Origin: CALVGQ01 sp964369385
GTDB lineage: Bacteria; Bacillota_I; Bacilli_A; Erysipelotrichales; Erysipelotrichaceae
DNA length: 64,000 nt
Assembly (NCBI GenBank): GCA_964369385.1
Contig: CAYJEY010000007.1
Span: forward strand, 21,937 to 85,936
Reading direction: 5' to 3'
In this document: one piece after another, positions 35,833 to 43,878 of the stretch
Numbering within the stretch: position 1 is the stretch's first letter
How the letters are laid out: each line of letters begins with the position of its first letter
Program-made: the position numbers and the translations under genes
The notes under the pieces: model-generated
The model's database searches: none
What the model saw: only the letters and a program-made list of their open reading frames with translations
Told to the model about the DNA's origin: nothing

Positions 35833-36827
35833 GTTATTCCAAGAAATTACTTGAATGGTATGAGTTAAACCAAAGGCCTTTACCGTTTCGACAAGGGGGG
35901 AATCCATATCATGTTTGGGTAAGTGAAATTATGGCTCAACAAACACGAATCGATAGTATGATTCCCTACTACCTGAAGTGGATAAAAAAATGGCCTACAG
36001 TGGAAAGTTTAGCTAAAGCAGATATTGAGGATATCTTGCATTGTTGGCAAGGACTAGGTTATTACAACCGGGCAAGAAAGTTACATGAGGGTGCCAAGTA
36101 CCTTGTGCAATACCATCAAGCATTGCTTCCACAAGAAGTAAATGAATTGCTACAAGTTCCAGGGATTGGTCCATATAGTGCAGGGGCAATTGCAAGCATT
36201 TGCTTTAAAAAACGCGCGCCAGCAGTAGATGGCAATGTACTTCGTGTTGTAACACGAAATCATTGTATCAATCAAGATATCACCAAGAAAAAAACAGTAG
36301 ATTTTGTTCATCAAATTGTTTATGAAAATATGGTGGATAGTGACCCATCAATCTTCACTCAAGCACTAATGGAACTAGGCGCACTTGTCTGTACTCCAAA
36401 AAAACCACAGTGTGATGTTTGTCCGATATTTGATGAATGTCTAGCGTTTAAAAACAACAATATGTTAGAATTTCCAATAAAAAAATCAGCTAAAAAACCA
36501 CTTGAACTCAATTTCCATACATATTTTATTATGAACCATCATCAACAAGTTTTGATGAGTAGTGATGATTCAGATGGGCTTATGAAAGGATTGTGGAGAT
36601 TACCACAGTTTGAGAAACCACTTGATTTGGATGCTGAGTTTGTCATGAAGAGAAAACATGTTTTTTCACATCGTATTTGGCATATGAACTGTTATGTAGG
36701 AAAAGTATCAGATATTATCCTGCCATATACAACATGGGTACATATGGAAGAATTAAAAGATTTGGCAATTGTAACTGGACACGCGAAGTGGATCAATGCG
36801 ATGGTAGAGGAAAACCGATTATGGTAG
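35829..36827 (+). CDS. mutY: A/G-specific adenine DNA glycosylase
   Basis: 332-residue MutY. It removes adenine mispaired with 8-oxoguanine. The helix-hairpin-helix LLQVPGIGPYSAGAI with catalytic Asp in APAVDGNVLRVVTR, the early IMAQQTRIDSMIPYY and the 4Fe-4S loop C-x6-C-x2-C-x5-C (CTPKKPQCDVCPIFDEC) are all intact. A C-terminal NUDIX-like MutT domain follows (LWRLPQFE, FSHRIWHMNCYVG), which recognises 8-oxoguanine. It overlaps the deacetylase stop by 4 bases and the next gene by 7. Confidence 0.95.
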   Translation: MSYSKKLLEWYELNQRPLPFRQGGNPYHVWVSEIMAQQTRIDSMIPYYLKWIKKWPTVESLAKADIEDILHCWQGLGYYNRARKLHEGAKYLVQYHQALLPQEVNELLQVPGIGPYSAGAIASICFKKRAPAVDGNVLRVVTRNHCINQDITKKKTVDFVHQIVYENMVDSDPSIFTQALMELGALVCTPKKPQCDVCPIFDECLAFKNNNMLEFPIKKSAKKPLELNFHTYFIMNHHQQVLMSSDDSDGLMKGLWRLPQFEKPLDLDAEFVMKRKHVFSHRIWHMNCYVGKVSDIILPYTTWVHMEELKDLAIVTGHAKWINAMVEENRLW

Positions 36828-37087
36828 TGATGTGGTTAGTGTTTATTAACATATGGGCAATCTTTCTATGTTGTTTAGACAAACACAAGGCAAAGAAAAA
36901 TAAGCATCGTATTAGTGAAAAGACACTTTGGATTGTAAGTTTTAGTGGGGGAGCGAGTGGTATGCTTCTGGCAATGAGATTGGTACACCATAAGATCTCA
37001 AAACCTTCATTTTATATTCCAGTGTGGATTGCGCTAGTGTGTAACATGATATTAGTAGTTTTATTGTTTAAGATAAATATTGGATAA
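36821..37087 (+). CDS. DUF1294 membrane protein
   Basis: 88-residue membrane protein with about three helices. It matches the DUF1294 family pattern: D.K.KAKK.K.RISEKTL at the N-terminal side, then the conserved GG.SGM..AM...HHKI.KPSFYI.VW segment. Function is unknown; members often sit alone or fused to cold-shock domains. Start ATG 36821 overlaps the mutY stop and has GGTAGAGGA 9 bases upstream. Longer in-frame starts lie inside mutY and are unlikely. Confidence 0.85.
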   Translation: MVVMWLVFINIWAIFLCCLDKHKAKKNKHRISEKTLWIVSFSGGASGMLLAMRLVHHKISKPSFYIPVWIALVCNMILVVLLFKINIG

Positions 37088-37116
37088 AAAAACTTCAAAT
37101 TTAATTGAAGTTTTTT
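37087..37116. terminator. bidirectional terminator
   Basis: The 12-bp stem AAAAAACTTCAA / TTGAAGTTTTTT with a 6-base loop serves DUF1294 on the plus strand and the acetyltransferase on the minus strand, whose stop codon lies in the loop. Confidence 0.88.
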
Positions 37117-37649
37117 TCATACTGTAGATTAGGAGATGCAACTGGAGTAGGTGGAGTTGTCAGATTTTGAATGCACTTTGTATAAAAGTAAACACCGCAC
37201 CAGTTAAATTTATAACCAATTTTATCAAAACATCCTGCCTCACTAAATCCATGTCGAATGTGAAAGTTGATGCTGCGTTGATTCTGTGCAGTGATAAGTG
37301 AAATCAATGTACCAAATCCTTGTGCTATTGCACATTCTTCAATTGCGTTATAGAGCAGTGTACCCAATCCTTTAGCGGAGACTTCATGATTTAAGTAAAT
37401 TGCCAAATCAGCACTCCAGTCATATGCAGTTCTTGGATTAAATGGAGACAAGTAGGCATAGCCTAGAATCTGTTGATCATGCTCGATGACAAGCCATGGA
37501 TACTTTTGGGTAATTGAATTCATGCGCCTTAACATTTCATCAACATGAATTAGTTTAGTTTCAAAGGTGATTTCAGTATGTTGGATATAATGATTATATA
37601 TAGAAGTAAGTGCTGTTGCGTCACTATTTTTAACGAATCGAATTTTCAT
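37101..37649 (-). CDS. GNAT acetyltransferase, phosphinothricin acetyltransferase-like
   Basis: 182-residue GNAT protein of the PAT/YncA type: IYNHYIQHTEITFETKLIHVDEMLRRM near the N-terminus, then PWLVIEHDQQILGYAYLSPFNPRTAYDWSADLAIYL, an acetyl-CoA pyrophosphate loop around SAKGLGTLLYNAI (Q/R-x-x-G-x-G/A variant) and INFHIRHGFSEAG. It transfers acetyl to an amine such as phosphinothricin, methionine sulfoximine or a similar amino acid; the true substrate is unknown. It follows the Crp-like gene by 13 bases with GGAACC-type spacing, so both are probably one transcript. Confidence 0.88.
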   Translation of the reverse strand: MKIRFVKNSDATALTSIYNHYIQHTEITFETKLIHVDEMLRRMNSITQKYPWLVIEHDQQILGYAYLSPFNPRTAYDWSADLAIYLNHEVSAKGLGTLLYNAIEECAIAQGFGTLISLITAQNQRSINFHIRHGFSEAGCFDKIGYKFNWCGVYFYTKCIQNLTTPPTPVASPNLQYEKNFN

Positions 37650-37662
37650 AATTGGTTCCTTT

Positions 37663-38280
37663 CTATTTTAGCTTAATCGTTCTACCACTTCTTGTGATGA
37701 TTCCATCAGCTTCAATCTGTGACAAAATGCGCATTAAAGAACTACGATTTGCAGATAAATAATTTGCAAAATCACTATAGCTAAAAGGGAGTGTAAATGT
37801 GCGACTAAAAGTTTGTGATGCTTGTATTTCAAAATAGGTAATCAGCTTATCACGAGTTGATTTCTGTGTTAATAAAATTGTCCTCATATGTAGGTGTGAG
37901 ATTTTATCATTAACTAATTGAAATAAAGTTTGAATAATTTCAAGTTGATCCTGATAGGAGAAATTTACTAAGATTTCATTGTAGTCGAAGTAAGTATATG
38001 TAGTTTTTTTATTTGACAAAATCGATATTTCATTAGCATATTTTTTTTGAAAAAACATATCCGAAAAAATATCGTATTCCCCGTAATAATCGACAATATT
38101 TAAAGAGCCTGATGAGTCGCTATGGATAAGATGAGCTTCTCCTGATTCAATAATATAAATACGATTTCGGTTCTGGATATAACTTGAAATGACTTCTCTT
38201 TTTGATGCTTTTTTTCGATGGATAACAACTTTTTTCTTTAGTTTTTTCATCAATTGATGAATAATGTATTTTTTATTCAA
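37663..38280 (-). CDS. Crp/Fnr family transcription regulator without cysteines
   Basis: About 205 residues. The cyclic-nucleotide-type beta-roll is divergent (RIYIIESGEAHLIHSDSSGS, NIVDYYGEYDIFSDMFF); a helix-turn-helix near the C-terminus (FSYSDFANYLSANRSSLMRILSQIEADGII) is of the Crp type. No Cys residue occurs, so an FNR-type iron-sulfur cluster is excluded. I chose TTG 38280 because AGGTGA lies 5 bases upstream and the promoter would put the transcript start at about 38291; a GTG at 38289 would be almost leaderless. It is divergent from nrdDG and is a plausible regulator of it. Effector unknown. Confidence 0.8.
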   Translation of the reverse strand: MNKKYIIHQLMKKLKKKVVIHRKKASKREVISSYIQNRNRIYIIESGEAHLIHSDSSGSLNIVDYYGEYDIFSDMFFQKKYANEISILSNKKTTYTYFDYNEILVNFSYQDQLEIIQTLFQLVNDKISHLHMRTILLTQKSTRDKLITYFEIQASQTFSRTFTLPFSYSDFANYLSANRSSLMRILSQIEADGIITRSGRTIKLK

Positions 38281-38297
38281 TTTAATCACCTATTAAA

Positions 38298-38325
38298 ATT
38301 ATAGCGAAAAGTGTTGCAAATACAA
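38298..38325 (-). promoter_or_regulatory. promoter of the Crp-like regulator gene
   Basis: On the minus strand, TTGTAT (38320-38325) and a perfect TATAAT (38298-38303) are separated by 16 bases. The inverted repeat GTTG-N6-CAAC (38313-38326) covers the -35 box. Confidence 0.7.
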
Positions 38326-38352
38326 CTAAAAATAGCATAATTTTATTATAAA
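38313..38352 (+). promoter_or_regulatory. possible class II activator promoter of nrdDG
   Basis: A TATAAA -10 box (38347-38352) has no recognisable -35. The inverted repeat GTTG-CAAATA-CAAC is centred at 38319.5, about 40 bases before the expected start site, the position used by Crp/Fnr activators. The arms are only 4 bp, so this is tentative. A hairpin ACCTTG/CAAGGT (38363-38383) follows in the leader. Confidence 0.4.
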
Positions 38353-38404
38353 ATAAAATCAACGACCTTGGTTACATGACAAGGTACAAAAAGGGAGACA
38401 GACA

Positions 38405-40531
38405 ATGAAGGTTATTAAAAGAGACGGTAGAAGTGTCGACTATGATCGCGCGAAGATTCAAGTTGCAATACAAAAAGCTTGTCAGGATGTTTCAAAGAGC
38501 CACGTTATCAAAGAGAATGAAATAAATGATATTACTAATTATATCGAAAGTATAAATAAAAAAAGAATTTTAGTAGAAGATATTCAAGATATTATTGAAA
38601 TGAAATTGATGGAATTTGATTATTTCGAATTAGCTAAAAAGTACATAGTTTATCGCTATACACGTGCATTAGTTAGAAAACAAAACACAACAGATGAATC
38701 AATTCTAAGCTTAATTAAAAACAGCAATGAAGATGTAATGAATGAAAATTCAAATAAAAATGCAGTAATTGCATCTACACAGCGCGATCTAATCGCAGGG
38801 GAAGTATCTAAAGATTTAACACGTCGTCTCTTATTACCAGAAAAAATTAGTAACGCTCATGATGAAGGTGTTCTACACTTCCATGACGCTGATTATTTTC
38901 TACAATCAATATTTAATTGCTGCTTAATAAACATTAAAGATATGTTTGAAAATGGAACTGTAATGAATGGGAAGTTAATTGAAACACCTAAGTCATTTCA
39001 AGTTGCCTGCACAGTGATGACACAAATTATTGCAAGTGTTGCAAGTAGTCAGTACGGGGGGCAATCTCTCGATACAAGGCATCTAGGGAAATACTTGCGA
39101 ATTAGCCGTGAAAAATTTAGAAAAGAACTAAATGAAAAATACAGTGGAAAAATGAGTGAAGACTTAATTGAGTCTATTGTTGACGACCGTGTGAAGACTG
39201 AACTAGCTTCTGGTGTACAGACAATTCAATACCAAATTAATACACTGATGTCGACGAATGGACAAAGTCCATTCGTAACGTTATTCTTAAATTTAGATAG
39301 CACAGATGAATATATTGAAGAAAATGCAATGATCATTGAGGAAATTTTAAGACAACGATATTTAGGAATTAAGAATGAGGAAGGTGTATATGTTACACCA
39401 GCATTCCCTAAGTTGATTTATGTATTAGATGAACACAATTGTTTACAGGGTGGAAAATATGATTATCTAACAAAAGCTGCCGTTAAATGTTCTGCAAAAC
39501 GCATGTATCCAGACTACATTTCAGCTAAAAAAATGCGTGAAAATTACCAAGGAAATGTCTTTAGCCCAATGGGATGCCGTAGTTTCTTAGCTCCTTATAA
39601 AGATGAGCAAGGTGAATACAAGTTTGAGGGAAGATTTAATCAAGGGGTAGTTAGTTTAAACTTACCACAAATTGGGATTCTCACTCAGGGAGACAAAAAA
39701 GAGTTTTATCGTATGTTAGATGAGCGTCTTGAATTATGTTATGAAGCACTAATGTGCCGTCATTATTCATTGCTTGGAACTCGAGCTGAAGTAAGTCCGA
39801 TTCATTGGCGTTATGGTGCAATTGCTCGACTTGGTGAAAAAGATGTGATTGATCATTTATTAAAAGATGGTTATTCATCTATTGCCCTAGGATATATTGG
39901 ATTGTATGAAGTGACAAAAATAATGACAAACGAATCTCATACACAAGCAAGTGGGAAAGAATTTGCGATTGAACTTATGAAGCATCTAAGAGATACGTGT
40001 GATCGTTGGAAAGCTGAAACAGGATTAGGGTTCTCACTTTATGGAACTCCTGCAGAAAGCCTCTGCTATCGCTTTGCACGCATTGATAAAGAAAAGTTTG
40101 GTAGTATTGAAGATATTACGGACAAAGGTTATTACACAAACTCTTATCATGTTGATGTTCGTGAACACATTAATGCCTTTGATAAATTAAAGTTCGAAAG
40201 TGATTTCCAAGTACTGTCTAGTGGAGGATCAATTTCATACGTAGAGATTCCAAATATGAAAAATAATTTAGAAGCTTTAGAAACAATTGTAAAATTTATT
40301 TATGATAATATACAATACGCTGAATTCAATACAAAATCAGATTATTGTCATGTATGTGGTTTTGATGGAGAAATTCAAGTTAATGATAAATTTGAATGGG
40401 AATGTCCACAATGTAAGAATAAAGATAAAACACAGATGAATGTCACAAGACGTACTTGTGGTTATTTGGGTGAAAATTTCTGGAATGCTGGTAAAACACG
40501 TGAAATTAAAGCTCGTGTTACGCATTTATAG
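38405..40531 (+). CDS. nrdD: anaerobic ribonucleoside-triphosphate reductase
   Basis: 708-residue class III reductase making deoxyribonucleotides without oxygen. An N-terminal ATP-cone (MKVIKRDGRSVDYDRAKIQ to about residue 95) precedes the catalytic barrel. The C-terminus has the zinc site (CHVCG and CPQC near residues 650-675) and the glycyl-radical loop RRTCGYLGENFWN. GGGAGA precedes the ATG. nrdG follows 3 bases after the stop, so both are one operon. This gene marks an anaerobic or facultative lifestyle. Confidence 0.97.
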   Translation: MKVIKRDGRSVDYDRAKIQVAIQKACQDVSKSHVIKENEINDITNYIESINKKRILVEDIQDIIEMKLMEFDYFELAKKYIVYRYTRALVRKQNTTDESILSLIKNSNEDVMNENSNKNAVIASTQRDLIAGEVSKDLTRRLLLPEKISNAHDEGVLHFHDADYFLQSIFNCCLINIKDMFENGTVMNGKLIETPKSFQVACTVMTQIIASVASSQYGGQSLDTRHLGKYLRISREKFRKELNEKYSGKMSEDLIESIVDDRVKTELASGVQTIQYQINTLMSTNGQSPFVTLFLNLDSTDEYIEENAMIIEEILRQRYLGIKNEEGVYVTPAFPKLIYVLDEHNCLQGGKYDYLTKAAVKCSAKRMYPDYISAKKMRENYQGNVFSPMGCRSFLAPYKDEQGEYKFEGRFNQGVVSLNLPQIGILTQGDKKEFYRMLDERLELCYEALMCRHYSLLGTRAEVSPIHWRYGAIARLGEKDVIDHLLKDGYSSIALGYIGLYEVTKIMTNESHTQASGKEFAIELMKHLRDTCDRWKAETGLGFSLYGTPAESLCYRFARIDKEKFGSIEDITDKGYYTNSYHVDVREHINAFDKLKFESDFQVLSSGGSISYVEIPNMKNNLEALETIVKFIYDNIQYAEFNTKSDYCHVCGFDGEIQVNDKFEWECPQCKNKDKTQMNVTRRTCGYLGENFWNAGKTREIKARVTHL

Positions 40532-40534
40532 ATT

Positions 40535-41065
40535 ATGAATTATGCCTCATTGAAAGCCTGCGATGTTGCCAATGGAACTGGTGTTCGAGTAAGTTTATTT
40601 GTGAGTGGATGTCGACATGCATGCCAAGGTTGCTTCAATCAAGAAGCTTGGGATTTCAATTATGGAAAACCATTTACACAATTACAAATGGAGGAGTTAC
40701 TTGGTTACTTAAAGCCAGCATATATTGAAGGTCTTACTTTGTTGGGTGGGGAACCACTTGAACCAGAAAATCAAGGGAAACTACTAGAGATTGTGAAGCA
40801 AGTGAAAAGTGTATATCCCAATAAAACGATATGGCTATATTCTGGTTTTACATATCATGATGAAATACAGGCAATGATGAATCATCCCGAGATGATCACA
40901 AAAGAGTTAATGAGCTACATTGATGTATTAGTTGATGGAAGATTTGTGTTAGAGCAAAAGCAATTAAATTTGAAATTTAGAGGATCAAAAAATCAAAGAA
41001 TCATTGATTTAGTAGCGACACGGGCACAAAATCAATTGACTTTTATAGAAGATGCATTAATCTAA
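40535..41065 (+). CDS. nrdG: anaerobic ribonucleotide reductase activating protein
   Basis: 176-residue radical-SAM enzyme that installs the glycyl radical on NrdD. The cluster motif is C-x3-C-x2-C in GCRHACQGCFNQEAWDF, and the SAM-binding GGE motif is in LTLLGGEPLEPEN. Length is typical. It starts 3 bases after nrdD and relies on coupling or on upstream sequence, because no clear ribosome binding site fits. A strong terminator follows. Confidence 0.96.
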   Translation: MNYASLKACDVANGTGVRVSLFVSGCRHACQGCFNQEAWDFNYGKPFTQLQMEELLGYLKPAYIEGLTLLGGEPLEPENQGKLLEIVKQVKSVYPNKTIWLYSGFTYHDEIQAMMNHPEMITKELMSYIDVLVDGRFVLEQKQLNLKFRGSKNQRIIDLVATRAQNQLTFIEDALI

Positions 41066-41079
41066 ATTAGAGATAAAGT

Positions 41080-41112
41080 GAAGAATTTTGTAAGTGAATT
41101 CTTCTTTTTTTT
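41080..41112 (+). terminator. rho-independent terminator of nrdDG
   Basis: The 8-bp stem GAAGAATT / AATTCTTC with a 9-base loop is followed by eight T residues. Confidence 0.88.
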
Positions 41113-41190
41113 ATGTAACCAAAAAATCACTTGAGTTGTGTAAAAAAAAGAGTATATTAAAAAGTGTATAGAAATTTTTATGAGGTAGCA

Positions 41191-43689
41191 ATGATTAGGA
41201 TAGTTCAAATTTACAAAAACATTGATCAATTAAGACACTATTTAAAAGAGTGTAGTTTTTTTATGTCTACTTCATGTCTTGTGCAAATAACTACAAGCAA
41301 TATGAATCACCAAGAAGCGCAAACTTGTGCGAGAGAGATTAAACAATTGTTGCCGAATGCTCAAATTGTAGGGGTGAGTTCTTCACATGCGATTATTTTC
41401 GATGGTAAACGTATTTTAGGAGCAACACTTGTGACGATTGAGAAGTATCATAGTTCTCAAGTCATTTTGCAAAAATATTCATGGGAAAGACAATCAGCTC
41501 AACAATTAGCAAAGCAATTCGTAGAAGATTTTCAAGATGTTTCTTATATTAATAATGGAATCATACATACACTGTTTTCTGGAGAATATCATGGAAGTCA
41601 TCAGTTTATAGAGGAAGTTAATGCATTAAATCCTCAGCTAAGACTTACTGGCGGAACAGCTGGGGATATTATAGGACATCAACTTAGTGGATTTGTGTTT
41701 GATGAGCATGATGTTTATATAAAAGGGATGATTGCTTTTTGCGTGTCATCAAAGTTGTTGAATGTTTATGTTGGCGTTTCGACATCACTTGAGGAAGTGA
41801 GTAATACTCACGAAATTACAAAAGTCGATAAAAAACAAATCTTAGAAATTGATCATGTGAATGCGATTGAGTGGGCAAACAAATTTTTTAATTATGATTT
41901 GCGACAAAATCAATGGTCTAATATTGAACAAGCAATAAGTAATGATTATCTAATTCATTTTCCAATGATGATTGATAATACTAAAAGTTGTCGATTTGCA
42001 AGATTAAATCAGAGTAGTGATACACTTGAGTTGTATCATACTTATTTAAAGAAGGGGACTAAATTTAAAGTAGGATACTTAAACCCACAAAAGGTAGTAG
42101 GTGAGTTGGTTCAAATATGTGAAGAAATATTGGATCAATCAATTGAGTATTTAAGTATTTATACAAGTTATTATCGAAGTCGAGTGATGGAAAATGAAGT
42201 ACAATGGGAATTATTACCATTTGATAAATTTTATATTTGTGGAGGATATTTAGCTGGACAAATTGCTTACTTTGATGGGAAAAACCATTTTAGTAATGGT
42301 TTGCTGCAAATCATAGGTAAATCAGAGAGTGAGAAATACATCATACCAAATATCACAGCACTAGAGGAGACTGCAAAAGTATGGGACTATAGTCACTTTT
42401 ATTTGAAGGCAAAGGAACTATCTCGCATAAATATTAATAGTTCAAATCAGAATGATGCACATAAGTATCTGATGGATTCACAAATGGGATTACCAAATAT
42501 TTTTAAGTTTAATCAAATGCTTCTACATAAGAAGTATGATAAAGTGACGCTAATTGAAATAGTAGCAGCAGATGCACTTATTGCTTACGCTGGTTCAAAT
42601 TCGTATTATCAATTTTGTAGAGAAGTGATTTCAATGATTCAACAATACATGGACAAAAAAGCTCAAGGTAATCTGATCGATGTGTATTCAATGAACTACA
42701 AACATTTCTTCTTTTGTGCTAATCATGAAATGGATAAAAAAGATTATATTCAAATATCGCGAGAACTGAGTAAAATTCACGAACTTACTGTGTCAAAGCA
42801 AATGGGATTAAGCAGTGTTCTTCGTTTTATTGTTGTGGATAGTGGAGAAAATCAATTGGAAATCGCGACAAAAATTGCGACAGTTCATCGTAAGAGTCAA
42901 GAAACATTGATCATTGCAGATGAACATACACAACTTGTTGATGAAGATGAACACCACATCATCGAGTTATTAAACTATGCTATTGACCATGATCTTGTCG
43001 AGCCTTACTTTCAAGGAATTAGAGATAATAAGACAGGTGTCATCGCAAAGTATGAAGCACTTATGAGGGTTATTGATCACGCCGGTCAGGTTTATACTCC
43101 TTTTTCATTTATGGTAATTGCAAAAAAGTATCATTTTTACACACGAATAAGTCAATTAATGATAAAAAAAACACTTCTTTATTTTAGAAATAAAGAAAGT
43201 GAAGTAACACTAAATCTGACTCGTATGGATTTTATGGGGGAGGATAAAGGGGCATGGTTGTTAGAACTTTTGCATACATTCCCAAATCCTAAGCGTATTA
43301 CAATTGAGTTTGTTGAATCAGAAAAAATGCATGATATAGGTGAATTAGTAAGTTTTATTAAGCAGCTAAAGAAAATTGGAGTCAGAATTGCCGTTGATGA
43401 TTTTGGTTCGGGTTATTCAAATTTCTTAAGTGTAGTAGATATGATGCCAGATGTGATTAAAATCGATGGAAGCATTATTTCAACACTTCGTACAAGTAAA
43501 GAGAGTCGTATATTATTAAATACAATTACTTTTTTATCTAATGAATTAGGTATAATGACAATTGCAGAATTTGTAGAAACACAAGAAATACAAGATATTT
43601 TAGATTTATATGGAGTAGATTACTCACAAGGTTATCTCTACTCTGTACCAAAAAGTATACATGATTTAGATAGATTAAAGCATGAATAA
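41191..43689 (+). CDS. FIST sensor-EAL domain signalling protein
   Basis: 832 residues, cytosolic. FIST_N (about 10-180, NAQIVGVSSSHAIIFDG, LTGGTAGDI) and FIST_C (about 190-390, FYICGGYLAGQIAYFDG) bind small ligands, thought to include amino acids. A region at about 420-560 looks like a GGDEF domain without its catalytic motif. The EAL domain (about 590-830) keeps YEALMR, LNLTR, EFVES, VDDFGSGYSNF, IKIDGS, AEFVE and SQGYLY, so phosphodiesterase activity is plausible. ATG 41191 has GAGGTAGC upstream; GTG 41164 lacks one. It follows the nrdDG terminator and probably has its own promoter. It links a small-molecule signal to c-di-GMP breakdown. Confidence 0.88.
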   Translation: MIRIVQIYKNIDQLRHYLKECSFFMSTSCLVQITTSNMNHQEAQTCAREIKQLLPNAQIVGVSSSHAIIFDGKRILGATLVTIEKYHSSQVILQKYSWERQSAQQLAKQFVEDFQDVSYINNGIIHTLFSGEYHGSHQFIEEVNALNPQLRLTGGTAGDIIGHQLSGFVFDEHDVYIKGMIAFCVSSKLLNVYVGVSTSLEEVSNTHEITKVDKKQILEIDHVNAIEWANKFFNYDLRQNQWSNIEQAISNDYLIHFPMMIDNTKSCRFARLNQSSDTLELYHTYLKKGTKFKVGYLNPQKVVGELVQICEEILDQSIEYLSIYTSYYRSRVMENEVQWELLPFDKFYICGGYLAGQIAYFDGKNHFSNGLLQIIGKSESEKYIIPNITALEETAKVWDYSHFYLKAKELSRININSSNQNDAHKYLMDSQMGLPNIFKFNQMLLHKKYDKVTLIEIVAADALIAYAGSNSYYQFCREVISMIQQYMDKKAQGNLIDVYSMNYKHFFFCANHEMDKKDYIQISRELSKIHELTVSKQMGLSSVLRFIVVDSGENQLEIATKIATVHRKSQETLIIADEHTQLVDEDEHHIIELLNYAIDHDLVEPYFQGIRDNKTGVIAKYEALMRVIDHAGQVYTPFSFMVIAKKYHFYTRISQLMIKKTLLYFRNKESEVTLNLTRMDFMGEDKGAWLLELLHTFPNPKRITIEFVESEKMHDIGELVSFIKQLKKIGVRIAVDDFGSGYSNFLSVVDMMPDVIKIDGSIISTLRTSKESRILLNTITFLSNELGIMTIAEFVETQEIQDILDLYGVDYSQGYLYSVPKSIHDLDRLKHE

Positions 43690-43701
43690 AAACGCTAATT
43701 C

Positions 43702-43729
43702 TTGACAAAAATAAAAAATAAGGTATACT
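43702..43729 (+). promoter_or_regulatory. promoter of the Mn riboswitch/P-type ATPase transcript
   Basis: A perfect TTGACA (43702-43707) and TATACT (43724-43729) are separated by 16 bases, placing the start site just before the riboswitch. Confidence 0.88.
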
Positions 43730-43738
43730 AATGCTTGT

Positions 43739-43831
43739 TGATAGGGGAGTAGCACACATGAAAATGTGATCGTATTCGTCAATACGGAATAAAAAACCCG
43801 GATGCTATATCGAAAGATTGCAAGACCTATC
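43739..43831 (+). ncRNA. yybP-ykoY manganese riboswitch
   Basis: Both conserved halves of the yybP-ykoY motif are present: GGGGAGTAGC (43744-43753) and CCCGGATGCTA (43797-43807), followed by GCAAGACC (43820-43827). The closing helix P1 pairs GATAGG (43740-43745) with CCTATC (43826-43831). Variable hairpins lie between (CACATGAAAATGTG; CGTATTCGTCAATACG). This class senses Mn2+ and usually turns expression on when Mn2+ is high, which fits the exporter-type ATPase downstream. Confidence 0.93.
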
Positions 43832-43861
43832 TCACAGTAGTGGGATAAGTCTTGTTTTTTT
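43821..43861 (+). terminator. riboswitch expression-platform terminator
   Basis: CAAGAC (43821-43826) pairs with GTCTTG (43849-43854); TATCTCAC (43828-43835) pairs with GTGGGATA (43840-43847) around an AGTA loop; T residues follow. It reuses the 3' strand of P1, so ligand binding would prevent terminator formation. Confidence 0.9.
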
Positions 43862-43878
43862 GTACAGAGGAGGAAAAT

